From: Nemertoderma westbladi | Taxonomy: Eukaryota; Xenacoelomorpha; Nemertodermatida; Nemertodermatidae | Length of the DNA: 64,000 nucleotides | Direction: 5' to 3' | Assembly: GCA_032718475.1 (NCBI GenBank) | Contig: JAUCBJ010006708.1 | Span: forward strand, 1-64,000 | Shown here: positions 1 through 9,931 of the stretch, piece by piece | Position numbering within the stretch: position 1 is the stretch's first letter | How the letters are laid out: the number at the start of each line of letters is the position of its first letter | Program-made: the position numbers and the translations under genes | The notes under the pieces: generated by a model | The model's database searches: none | The model's input: only the letters and a program-made list of their open reading frames with translations | Told to the model about the DNA's origin: nothing

Positions 1-27
1 CTGTTGTCGGATTGTTGTTGGGTTTGG

Positions 28-484
28 AGAGATTACGGCGTGTGTAGAGTTTGTCCGATAGAGTGCCAGTTAGTAAGTTGGGGCAGCCATAGCTGTAAGG
101 TCAATCCCCTCTTAAAGAATAAGTCGTACTACCGTGTTAGAACGCATACTAACTAACCATTTTGGAATCTGCACATACTGTAGTTTATTTAGGCTTGACA
201 GTATTCTGCCAACGTTTTGGCCTGTGTTTGTTTGTGTGGTCTGTTCAGGACCGTAATAGTTATTACTCAGATATTTTGTAGGCTGGATTGTTGTCTAGCT
301 ATTATTAGGTCTGAAGAGATTGCTGCATGTGTGGAGTTTGTCTGATAAAGTGCCAGTTAGTAAGTTGGGGCAGCCATAGCTGTAAGGTCAATCCCCTCTT
401 AAAGAATAAGTCGTACTACCGTGTTAGAACGCATACTAACTAACGATTTCGGAATCTGCACATACTGTAGTTTATTTAGGCTTG
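28..484 (+). repeat. Pair of ~170-bp direct repeats in the leader
   Basis: The segment at about 28-197 recurs at about 315-484, offset 287 bp, with only a few differences. The shared core includes GGGGCAGCCATAGCTGTAAG and the following bases to AGGCTTG. Copy 2 has the same pair at about 17469-17638 and 17756-17925, so the duplication predates the split of the two elements. Confidence 0.85.
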
Positions 485-1499
485 GTGGTAGTCTGCCAGC
501 GTTTGGTTTGTATTTTGTTTGAGTATTCTGTACGGGTAGCGTAATATTTATTATTCAGAGTTTATGCGATTATTCGCAACATTCATGTCCCCAAGTTTAT
601 TCCTACAGTAATTGTGTTTGTTACACATACCATTATAGTTAAATTAACCCCGGTACTACACGGGCTGCTTGGCGTAGGAAAAGACTGGTGACTTTGTGCT
701 TCGGTCACTCCAGCAGATGCCGTGGTTCTTTTAACTGTTCAAGTATATTTAACTACTGATTATTTGTTGTACCAGTACTTGTACCTAATTTAGGGTTTAG
801 TGTACAGTGCTTTCCGAAGTAATTAGTGTGTAGGCAGTATATTTGTGTTGTAAAGTGGTTAATAGGCACGTTGGATCTGGTAGTCCGCGGTAATTAACTT
901 CCAGGTAGGAACACTCCGTGATACATAACGTAGTACCTATAGCGATACGGCTATAGGTCGTCAGGCGGTGGTATTTTCCTATCTGGACAGTGCAATATAT
1001 TTACTACTACTTATTATTTTCAAATACCGTAGTATCCTGTCCGATGTAATAACCAGAAAATCTAACACTCTGTTAGACTGGTTTGTAGTTCCTTGTAAAA
1101 TTACTCTAAAATTTCGTATTTGTGTTTTTTGTAATTTGTTGAGTTTAATTAGAGATTTAATCTCACCGTATCGTAAGTAATTTGTAGTATTAAGTAACTT
1201 AGGTAAATTAGAATAATCTGTTTTAGTGTCCCATAAGTAGCACTCCACTGAGAGCGCACAGCTTCTGTGTAGTGACTTCCCCCAGAAATAATAACATTTA
1301 TTTCAAGTATTGACAAAACCCATTTTAAACGGGTATATAAATAATATAAATCAACTCAAACGATTTATAAATAGTAGGCCTGCCATACAACAACTAGGTC
1401 TCAATATCAGTTGGACTACTGCTTAGATAACGGTAATAAAGTAAGTTAAAGTAACCAAGTAACCCTAAAATATTCAGAAATTCAATTATTCTAAAATAA

Positions 1500-1760
1500 T
1501 TGACATACCGGTATTTACCATAGGCTTATTATATTTATTTCTATAAATTTGGGCTGAAATCATACCGGTACTCTGTAATTAATTCTAGTTAATAATTATA
1601 CTTATATACACTATAAGTGCAAGCTGTATACCGGTATTCACAATAGGCCTATTATATATTTATATATATTTGTGCTGAATTTATATACCGGTACTCTGTG
1701 ACAAAACTAGTTTACAATACTTATATATATTATAAGTGTATTCTAATATACTGCAATAAA
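1500..1760 (+). repeat. ~126-bp tandem repeat rich in ACCGGTA, two copies
   Basis: Two AT-rich copies begin near 1502 and 1627. Each carries ATACCGGTATT, an AGGCxTATTATAT stretch and ACCGGTACTCTGT. The equivalent repeat precedes gag in copy 2 (about 18943-19200). No function can be assigned. Confidence 0.6.
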
Positions 1761-1849
1761 TTACCGGTACTAGGCCAACGGTCATACTGAATTACTAGAC
1801 TTGCTTTAACTGTAACTATAGCAGTAAGCATTCAACTGTATAGCTAAAC

Positions 1850-4800
1850 ATGTCTGACACCCAGCAAAACCTGTCAGACAGTCTAATCGATACAACCATC
1901 TGTGACACAGATAGGAGTGTGGAGCGATTAAGAAAGGAGTTCAGCTCACCTCCTACTGAAAGAAAGGTCATCCCTCCAGTAGTAGTGTCAGACCCTAAGC
2001 TAATCCAACACCGTAGGTCTATCATCGGCACTCGGGCCCAAGTCAAACGGAACCAGGAAGCAGCTGTCCAGCAGCAGCAACAGCCTAGTCAAGAAACTCG
2101 TTCCCAGCGATCCGATAGCTCCAGTAGTTCGGATACTGTAGAGCTGACCCCCGAACGCGGAGTGCAGATGGCGGCTACAGCCTACTCGGATCCCCTTCTC
2201 ACCCTTCCTGCCGCAGTGCTAACTACTATATTGATTGCGGTGGAGGAACATCAAGCCGATTGGGCGAGAAGTAAGAGAGCGACCCAAGATAGTTATGCGG
2301 GATACGCCAGGGAAGAATTGATGTCTATTGTCGAGTCACAATGGAACTTTCCCGGACCCGGACTCCCGTTAGATTTGTCCGAAGCTACTTGGGAAGATAT
2401 ACACAGGATGGGAGTGACTAAAGATACAATGGATCCAGCTGTTTGGAAGAGGTCGGCAGCAGGATATGTGCAGGGATTCTTCGGCTCCTTGGAGCGATTG
2501 GAAGAACAACTGTTTCGACAACCCCAAGGACCTCAAGAGCAGGAAGAGCTGCTATATCAAGTACGCGAAAGAACCCTACGCATTAGACTAATCCTATCAG
2601 CCTTTGAGGAAACTTCCAAAAGAAGACAGGACACGTCGCTGCAGGTTGCTGTCAAAACTTGGTTCCAGCGGGTAGGTCTCAAAGTACAAGAAACGGACCA
2701 GTGGAAATCCCAGCTGTCTGAGAGACTAACCTATGAAGAACCAACCGATGCCACCCTTTCTCAAGTGGAAGGCGAAGAGACCGCAGAGAGACCACGAACG
2801 AGAGACGCCATCGACATTTATCTGTCCGACTATCAGCGTTTCCTAGGAGACGAAGAGTTGAGGAGACGGCTGTCTGGACTTTCCCCTAATAGTGAAGGAA
2901 CCCAGCGTGTGTTAGACTCAATCGATGCTGAAATGTTAGCTGCAAACCAAGCTAAATTTGATGAAAAACTTCGCCTCGCTAGAGTCCAGGAAGAAGAAGT
3001 AAAGAAAAGACGGATAGAGGAACAAAAGGCGGCGGCCATGACAGAAGCAGAAGTAGAAAGAAAGGCAGCGGCGGCAGAAGCAGAAGCAGAAAGAAAGGCA
3101 GCGGCGGCAGAAGCAGAAGCAGAAAGAAAGGCAGCGGCGGCAGAAGCAGAAAGAAAAGCAGCAAAGGCAGTGGCAGAAGCAGAACGGAGAGCCTCTGAGG
3201 AGACTACCCAACTGGAGTTGGAGAATCTACAAGAGACGCAAGACAACATAAATAAACAGTTAACTGCTAGTCACATGCAGATGATGAGAAGATCTACTCC
3301 CAAACGCCAGGGATATACGTCATCGGAGGAAAGCGAAACCACCGATCCTGAAGGCGGAGGAAATAGATCTCGTCTAAGCAGGCATAGAAAAACATCTTAC
3401 CGTCACAAATTGCCTGATTTGCCCCCAGCTGTGAGAAGACAACTAGCTAGCACAGACTTAAGTAGAATAGAACCTACAGACCAAATTATTAAGGTCAAAA
3501 AACTCCCTACTATAGTTGATGAGCCTGAAATAATTAGGCCTGTCGTTCCCAAAGTCACTCCTGTGCTAGAGACCCCTGTACTTCCAGAGCTTAACTCTAA
3601 GTTCCCTTTACACAGTACTACACTGCCTGTACCCGGTAGAACAGTCCATGAGAATATCCCTGTCCTGGAAGCTGAGAGAGAAATCAAAGATTTGTCTCCC
3701 GTCGTCCCGCATCAGCCCGCTACAATGTTGGCGACTCCCGCTTCGGCGGTCGAGTGGGTAGAGGAGGGACGGCGGGGGATGAATCTCCTGCTCGGACAGA
3801 TGCAGGAGACTGTCCACCAACTTAAGGGAACAGTAAGGGAAGGTAGGGCCGAATTGCAAGAAGTGCAGCAAAGTATCGCGCTAGAACGCGACAAATTAGT
3901 CAATATCCAAAAAGGGATACCAATACCCCCTGTAAAATTGTGTCAACCTGTTAGGTGTGAAGTATTACATGCGCAAGGTGTGGAGCCTACACGCATCTAT
4001 ACTGCTAGTGAAGTAGAAACTCCTATAGCAAACCCTATTAAGGGTGATTATAGACCTGTTGTTAATTATATTCCTTATAGACCTGATAATGATCCGAGAA
4101 ATTTATATACCGATAATTCGATATTAAATAACACGATGGCCCAAGAAAGCTTTGCGCGTCAGATGGCTAGAACAGAAGCCCGCCAAGCGGTCAAAGTGGG
4201 AGAGATCGTCAAATTCAATGGAGATGAGATGAAATGGTTACCTTTCAACGAATATTACAAAGACAGCATACAGAACTCTGTGCTATCTAACGGAGAGAAA
4301 CTTAGGTTCCTCATCAAGTGCTTGGAAGGACCTCCCAAGTTAATGGCGTTAAAGTTTATTGGACATCCAGAAGGATTAAGACAAGTTTGGGATACATTAA
4401 ACATCAGGTATGGTAACAAGGATAACATAGCTAAGTATTTGTATGCAAAATTAGTAGCCCCCCGAAACTTCCTTAGTAGTGGGATTATAGAGTTTTCCGA
4501 TGAGATTCAGGAGATCTGTAGACAATTAGACTGGTTAGGTAAGTCTCATGAATATCAGAGTTCCATGGTTATTGGAGCCGTAGTCTCTACTTTGCCAAAG
4601 GGTGGAGTATGTACACGCTGGGACAAGAAAGTGTTGTACATGAATGAACAACAACGACGAAGCCCTACCATGGCTGATCTCATGTCCTTCTTAGATGGTG
4701 AAGTAAAACTACAACTCATCAAGCAGTCCAGAGAGAAAACATCGGAAAATAAGGTAAGTGAGAAACCCGCTTCTAGGAGAAGAGTAACACCAGTGTGTTA

Positions 4801-7800
4801 CACTGACGACGGCGAAAGCCAAGCTTCTCAAGAAGAGGACAGTGGGAAAGACACTGAGAGATCTTACTATGTTGACAAAACCTCAAAAGACGTAAGTAAA
4901 TACAAAGCTCGAACCAACGATAGGAGAGAACAGGTTGCCAAGACCCCTCCTCAGTCCCCTAACAGAATGCACGTAAGAAAGCCCGAACAAAGAACGAGAG
5001 TGCATCAGGTTACCCAAGGTAAAGTGAGTAACATAAAACCTAACTGTGCGCTGTGCGACGGTACCCACCGTTTGAGTGCGTGTGCTGAATTTCTAAAGAA
5101 ATCCCTTGTAGACAGACGTGCAGTCGTATGGGATAAGCGGTTATGCTATAATTGCCTCAGACCAGGACACCAACGGCGAACCTGTTACTCCGACGTAAAG
5201 TGTGCAAAGTGTAGCGCGAAACATCACATCTTGTTACACAGTGAGTTCGACCGAGACAACCCGAGTCAGGTAAGTGAGCCCGAACTACATGTCCAATTCA
5301 GTGATGTAAACGACACTGATCAAGAATCTGAGATGGAAGGATTCTATACTGACGAATTCTCCGACGCCAACGAATCCTGTTATCTAATCAATACCGCAGT
5401 GTATCGAGCACTTACTTATGAAAAGGACACCAACAATGAGTTTCCCCCAACTACTTTTGCCAGACAACCATCTTGGAAAGCTCCAACTTCCAACGTAGGA
5501 ATCAGAGAATTTCCTGTAGTGCAGGTAAGAGTTCACGGTCCTAACAAAAGTTACATAGTGAACGCACTCCTTGACTCCGGCAGCACAGGAACATTCATCG
5601 ATCAAGAACTAGCCGAAGATATCTTTGCTGGACAACCCAAATTCCGGACTAAATTGAATATGTCAGGAATTATGCAGGTTTGGAAATCTACCCTAACGGC
5701 AGATTACTATGTAGGTGTGTTGTCCACCCCCCAGGATAAATTAGGAGCACAAGGTATAAGGTCGGTAAAAATGGTGGCTATAAAGAACTTCGCTACTACT
5801 CAAGCAGACCTTTATAATTGGGACGAGGATGAGAGCATCCAACATCTTAAGATACCTCGATTCCAGACAGATTATCCTGGAGTGCAAATACTCATCGGCC
5901 AAAACGCGCATGAGGCGCTCGAGACATTGGAGAAACGGCCTGCTCAACCACAGCCACTGCAAACCTATGCGGTAAGAACTAGAGTAGGTTGGTACTTTAC
6001 TGGCCCTTCCCGCAGGACTCTCGAAGAGAGAATGCCACAAGAACGAATATACCAAGTAAACGATTGGGAAGTGGAGAGCAGTGAGGTGGACGAACTAACT
6101 GAGGGAACACCATACTCCTCAGATAATGACGACATCTACCAACTCTTCGATGAAGAGAACACAATCGACCTACTTACAGAAAACCAAACTTGGAAAAATC
6201 AGGTGAACCTATGTCAACTGATTCGCCCATCGGAACCCATCGCTTACAATGACGAACTAAACGATGAGATAGAGCGCTACAACGCTAGAACTCGGGACGA
6301 ACTAGCCGTACGATTCTTTACTCAAGAACTGGTAGAGCCCAATTCATATGATAAGGCCCTATCGATAGAAGAAGAAAGAGCCAAGCAAATCCAGGAAACA
6401 ACTACACGTTTTTTAAAGGACCAAGGTAGATATGAAATCGGCCTACCATTTCGAAAACGAGAACCTAGATTTATAAATAACAGACCCTTGGCAGAGAAAA
6501 GAATCGCTCAATTACATCGACGCCTTACAGCTAATGCTTCAGCTAAAGAAATGTACCAAACTCAGCTGAAGAAATTTATAACAAAGGGATACGCGGAGCG
6601 AGTACCGGAAGGAACACCAGTGACTGAGAGAACGTATTACTTAACACATCATTACGTTCCCAAACCCGGTAAACCCCACGAAGTACGAGTCGTATTCGAT
6701 GGCTCCGCCCTATATATGGGCCAATCCCTCAATTCCGAGTTGTTACCAGGACCCAACTTACTCCAATCTTTGTTGGGAATACTTTTAAGATTAAGACAAT
6801 ATTCCATCGCGTTCGCCTCCGATATAGAAGGAATGTTCTTACAAGTCAAGGCGCTGGATAGAGATAGAGACAGCCTGAGATTTCTGTGGTGGCCTGAAGG
6901 AGACCTCAATCAGAAACCGGTAGAGTACTGGATGACCATCCAGGCTTTTGGAATCATATCAAGCCCTTCCAACGCCTGCTCCGTGGTGCGAACCACTGCG
7001 AATGACAACCGAGACTCCTTCTCAAAAGAAGTGATAGACAACATAAAACGTAATATATACATGGACGACAATTTAAGGTCCCTTCCATCAGTAGAAGAAG
7101 CCATAGATGTCGCGAAAGGAACGGTAGAGTGTTTGAAAAGAGGTGGATTTCGACTGACGAAATTCACTAGCAACTCCCGTGAGTTTCTGGAAGCCATACC
7201 GGTAGAAGACCGAGGAACGAAAGACCTAGACTTAATAAAGGACGATCTTCCTGAAACCAAGACGCTTGGCTTGAAGTGGGACACTGAAAGAGACATCCTG
7301 TTTTTTCAGTTAAAACAGCGAGATAATCCAGTTCGGACCAAACGGATTTGTTTAAGTATCCTGAGCACTTATTTCGACCCATTGGGATTTATAAGCCCAG
7401 TTATATTGATTGCTCGGAGTTTAGTACAACAAATGTGGCTTGAAAACCACTCATGGGACGATCCGCTTAAGGGAGAATTGTTAAAGAAATGGATGAAATG
7501 GGAAGATTCTCTACCCGCCATCGAGAACTTTATAATTTCCCGTGCATATTTTGGCCATGTTCTTCCTACGTATTCCTATCAACTCCATGTGTTTGGAGAC
7601 GCCAGCGACATGGGAATAGGTATAGTAGCATATCTGCGAGTCGAAACCCCGGATGGAATCAAAGTCGCCTTGGTTACCTCTAAGGCATTGATTAACAACA
7701 AGTTAAAGGTTCCTCGAGCGGAGTTAAAGGCGGCTTTATACGCTACAGCCATCGGCCGGAACGTAACGGAACAAATCGACTATCCACTGGAGAAAACGGT

Positions 7801-9931
7801 TTATTGGACCGACGCTTTACTCGTGTTGGAGTATCTAACCAATGAAGTCTGTCAGTTCAGCGTTTTTGTTACTAACAGGGTAGCTATTATTCTTAGTCGC
7901 ACAAAGATAGATCAATGGAGACATTGCCCTGGTACGATTAATCCAGCCGATATCGCCTCCAGGGGAGCAACTCCACAGGAACTGATAGATACTCCAGATT
8001 GGTTGGGTGGACCCGACTTCCTGAGCAAGGAAGAGGATGAATGGCCCCCTCACCTTACTACGGCGGAGATTAGACAAGCCAAGGGAGCGGAGACAGTCAA
8101 ACCTAAAACCCGGGCGAGTAAATCGAAGTTATTTAAACCGACTATCGATCTATCTGTATTACATACTTCCGGGAATGATGCTTCGGATCCACAATCCCTC
8201 AACACAAATAAGTCTGTTGTGGAAATTAGAGATAGAGATTGGAAATCTGGAATACCAGACGTCTCGCAAGGAATCTCACCCATGCTGCAGAGAGCAATGC
8301 ATCACTACAGTTCCTGGAATCGGCTCTGTAAAGCCGTCACATATTTAAGACGATGTTTTCATCATCACTACTCCAGGACGAAGACCACTAGTGATACCGC
8401 TCCATTGACATCTGCACAAGTTCATGTTATTAAAAATTTACCCAAATATAAGACATCTGACCGTTTTCTAAAGGAGAAAATTAGTCACCAGGAGCATGAA
8501 GAAACCAATAAGCAGATACTGAGACTCCTGCAATGCTATGAGGATTCCGAAAAGTATTTCCTGTTGTTGAGAAATCCGCAGATGCGCTTAAGGGATCGAT
8601 TCTCGAGCACAATGATAGATGGGTTAATACGTGTTGGAGGAAGACTCACCAATGCGCCCTTATCCTTTGACACCAAATTCCCCATACTCATTAGAAATCT
8701 TGAAGTACAAATCAAGATGATTGTAGATGTTCACAGTAAACTTTATCATGCTGGTAGAGAACGAGTTCTTAGCGAAATTCGAACTCGCTATTATTTTGAT
8801 AAACCCCGTAGAGCTCTGAACCAAGTTCTTAGGAACTGCATACCCTGTAGGAAAGCATTCAGTAGGCCTTTAACACAGCGAGAGGCAGAATTACCTAGGG
8901 AACGAGTAAGCTTCTATGAACCACCTTTTACTAATACTGGTGTAGATTTATTTGGCCCTATTGAAGTATATCGTGCTAGGACTATAGTCAAGAGATGGTG
9001 TGTCATCTTCGTGTGCATGACTTGTAGAGCCATCCATCTCGATATGGTGAACGATCTATCCACCAACAGCTTTGTCTTAAGTTTACGACGACAGATCGCT
9101 CGCTTCGGGACGAGTAATACCATGAGATCGGATAAGGGAACGAACTTCATTGGTGCCAACAACGAAATACAGGACTGGAACCAAAGACAGGTGGACGACC
9201 AGCTAAGGATAACAGCGTCTAGCTGGACCTTCAACGCCGCCGACGCCCCTTGGTGGGGAGGAAGTTGGGAGAGATTAATTCGAAGTGTCAAAACCGCATT
9301 TCACTTTATAGTGCCATGCCGCACGTATCTCACCGACGAACTTTTGCGGACGTTAATGGAGGAAATAGCTGCCTATTTCAACGAGAGACCACTTATGCCA
9401 GTCTCATCGAGTCCCGATTCCCTGGAAGCGCTAACACCCGCGCACTTCCTACTGAAGAAACCTGTAGCCATGCTCCCACGATCGGAGATTGCCGACGGAG
9501 ACGAATACTGCCGTCGAACTTGGCAACTTATGCAGTTGCTATCCCGTCGTTTCGCTGACCATTTCGAGAAACATTATCTGCCCACGCTACAACTTCGAAC
9601 TAAGTGGTTTGCGCAGCAAGAAAACGTCAGCGCCGGAGATATGGTGCTTATTGTAGATCCAGACCTCCCACGTAAACGGTGGCAGACAGGTCGTATCATC
9701 GAGACTCACATCTCGGATGATGGTTTAGTGCGCTCAGTAGAACTTGTCGTCATGCGGCGTAACTTCAAGAAGCCAGGCATAATCTTTGAGACGCAACAAC
9801 TCAATCGCCCAGTTGGTCGTTTATGTTTACTGGAAAGAGACAGAGAACTCTCTGGAAACTATGGAAGGCAAGACACTCTTCCCACGACCACCTCCCTAAT
9901 TCCTCAAACATCTAGGGACTCCCCAACGTGA
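1850..9931 (+). CDS. gag-pol: Gag-Pol polyprotein of BEL/Pao retrotransposon, intact
   Basis: A single frame of 2693 codons encodes both Gag and Pol. In order: a Gln/Glu-rich N-terminus; an Ala/Glu/Lys heptad-like segment near residues 395-450; a capsid-like DUF1759 region near 775-900; three Cys/His clusters starting at C1066 (CX2CX3HX4C), C1099 (CX2CX4HX4C) and C1118; a DUF1758 aspartic protease with DSG at D1242; reverse transcriptase with YMDD at 1737-1740; RNase H starting near the FGDAS motif; the integrase H2C2 finger (H2295, CX2C from C2330); the integrase catalytic triad D2366, D2428, E2474; and a DUF5641-like C-terminus. The ATG is chosen because it heads the open frame and is kept in copy 2. 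No internal stop or frameshift is seen, so this copy could be translatable. Compared with copy 2 it lacks 12 nt (four residues) between the second D and the E of the integrase. No gag/pol stop or slip site is seen, so the products are presumably cut out by the protease. Confidence 0.95.
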   Translation: MSDTQQNLSDSLIDTTICDTDRSVERLRKEFSSPPTERKVIPPVVVSDPKLIQHRRSIIGTRAQVKRNQEAAVQQQQQPSQETRSQRSDSSSSSDTVELTPERGVQMAATAYSDPLLTLPAAVLTTILIAVEEHQADWARSKRATQDSYAGYAREELMSIVESQWNFPGPGLPLDLSEATWEDIHRMGVTKDTMDPAVWKRSAAGYVQGFFGSLERLEEQLFRQPQGPQEQEELLYQVRERTLRIRLILSAFEETSKRRQDTSLQVAVKTWFQRVGLKVQETDQWKSQLSERLTYEEPTDATLSQVEGEETAERPRTRDAIDIYLSDYQRFLGDEELRRRLSGLSPNSEGTQRVLDSIDAEMLAANQAKFDEKLRLARVQEEEVKKRRIEEQKAAAMTEAEVERKAAAAEAEAERKAAAAEAEAERKAAAAEAERKAAKAVAEAERRASEETTQLELENLQETQDNINKQLTASHMQMMRRSTPKRQGYTSSEESETTDPEGGGNRSRLSRHRKTSYRHKLPDLPPAVRRQLASTDLSRIEPTDQIIKVKKLPTIVDEPEIIRPVVPKVTPVLETPVLPELNSKFPLHSTTLPVPGRTVHENIPVLEAEREIKDLSPVVPHQPATMLATPASAVEWVEEGRRGMNLLLGQMQETVHQLKGTVREGRAELQEVQQSIALERDKLVNIQKGIPIPPVKLCQPVRCEVLHAQGVEPTRIYTASEVETPIANPIKGDYRPVVNYIPYRPDNDPRNLYTDNSILNNTMAQESFARQMARTEARQAVKVGEIVKFNGDEMKWLPFNEYYKDSIQNSVLSNGEKLRFLIKCLEGPPKLMALKFIGHPEGLRQVWDTLNIRYGNKDNIAKYLYAKLVAPRNFLSSGIIEFSDEIQEICRQLDWLGKSHEYQSSMVIGAVVSTLPKGGVCTRWDKKVLYMNEQQRRSPTMADLMSFLDGEVKLQLIKQSREKTSENKVSEKPASRRRVTPVCYTDDGESQASQEEDSGKDTERSYYVDKTSKDVSKYKARTNDRREQVAKTPPQSPNRMHVRKPEQRTRVHQVTQGKVSNIKPNCALCDGTHRLSACAEFLKKSLVDRRAVVWDKRLCYNCLRPGHQRRTCYSDVKCAKCSAKHHILLHSEFDRDNPSQVSEPELHVQFSDVNDTDQESEMEGFYTDEFSDANESCYLINTAVYRALTYEKDTNNEFPPTTFARQPSWKAPTSNVGIREFPVVQVRVHGPNKSYIVNALLDSGSTGTFIDQELAEDIFAGQPKFRTKLNMSGIMQVWKSTLTADYYVGVLSTPQDKLGAQGIRSVKMVAIKNFATTQADLYNWDEDESIQHLKIPRFQTDYPGVQILIGQNAHEALETLEKRPAQPQPLQTYAVRTRVGWYFTGPSRRTLEERMPQERIYQVNDWEVESSEVDELTEGTPYSSDNDDIYQLFDEENTIDLLTENQTWKNQVNLCQLIRPSEPIAYNDELNDEIERYNARTRDELAVRFFTQELVEPNSYDKALSIEEERAKQIQETTTRFLKDQGRYEIGLPFRKREPRFINNRPLAEKRIAQLHRRLTANASAKEMYQTQLKKFITKGYAERVPEGTPVTERTYYLTHHYVPKPGKPHEVRVVFDGSALYMGQSLNSELLPGPNLLQSLLGILLRLRQYSIAFASDIEGMFLQVKALDRDRDSLRFLWWPEGDLNQKPVEYWMTIQAFGIISSPSNACSVVRTTANDNRDSFSKEVIDNIKRNIYMDDNLRSLPSVEEAIDVAKGTVECLKRGGFRLTKFTSNSREFLEAIPVEDRGTKDLDLIKDDLPETKTLGLKWDTERDILFFQLKQRDNPVRTKRICLSILSTYFDPLGFISPVILIARSLVQQMWLENHSWDDPLKGELLKKWMKWEDSLPAIENFIISRAYFGHVLPTYSYQLHVFGDASDMGIGIVAYLRVETPDGIKVALVTSKALINNKLKVPRAELKAALYATAIGRNVTEQIDYPLEKTVYWTDALLVLEYLTNEVCQFSVFVTNRVAIILSRTKIDQWRHCPGTINPADIASRGATPQELIDTPDWLGGPDFLSKEEDEWPPHLTTAEIRQAKGAETVKPKTRASKSKLFKPTIDLSVLHTSGNDASDPQSLNTNKSVVEIRDRDWKSGIPDVSQGISPMLQRAMHHYSSWNRLCKAVTYLRRCFHHHYSRTKTTSDTAPLTSAQVHVIKNLPKYKTSDRFLKEKISHQEHEETNKQILRLLQCYEDSEKYFLLLRNPQMRLRDRFSSTMIDGLIRVGGRLTNAPLSFDTKFPILIRNLEVQIKMIVDVHSKLYHAGRERVLSEIRTRYYFDKPRRALNQVLRNCIPCRKAFSRPLTQREAELPRERVSFYEPPFTNTGVDLFGPIEVYRARTIVKRWCVIFVCMTCRAIHLDMVNDLSTNSFVLSLRRQIARFGTSNTMRSDKGTNFIGANNEIQDWNQRQVDDQLRITASSWTFNAADAPWWGGSWERLIRSVKTAFHFIVPCRTYLTDELLRTLMEEIAAYFNERPLMPVSSSPDSLEALTPAHFLLKKPVAMLPRSEIADGDEYCRRTWQLMQLLSRRFADHFEKHYLPTLQLRTKWFAQQENVSAGDMVLIVDPDLPRKRWQTGRIIETHISDDGLVRSVELVVMRRNFKKPGIIFETQQLNRPVGRLCLLERDRELSGNYGRQDTLPTTTSLIPQTSRDSPT
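3040..3180 (+). repeat. In-frame Ala/Glu/Lys minisatellite inside gag, copy 1
   Basis: Three to four tandem copies of a GCAGAAGCAGAAAGAAAGGC-type unit encode repeats such as AEAERKAAA. The segment is probably a charged helix or coiled coil. Copy 2 has a differently expanded version, so this part of Gag is length-variable between two otherwise nearly identical elements. Confidence 0.85.

Larger units (their letters stand above)
1..1849 (+). other. Long non-coding 5' leader of retroelement copy 1
   Basis: About 1.85 kb of leader lie between the window start and the gag-pol ATG, and by comparison with copy 2 the full leader is about 2.2 kb. No long open frame is convincing here. It contains a pair of direct repeats of about 170 bp and a two-copy repeat of about 126 bp next to the gag start. 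Leaders of this length are unusual in BEL/Pao elements and could hold packaging, splicing or internal ribosome entry signals; that role is inference. Confidence 0.7.

Noticed and set aside
2833-3249. Minus-strand Ala/Ser-rich frames opposite gag
   Set aside because: They are antisense shadows of the Ala/Glu/Lys repeat in gag.
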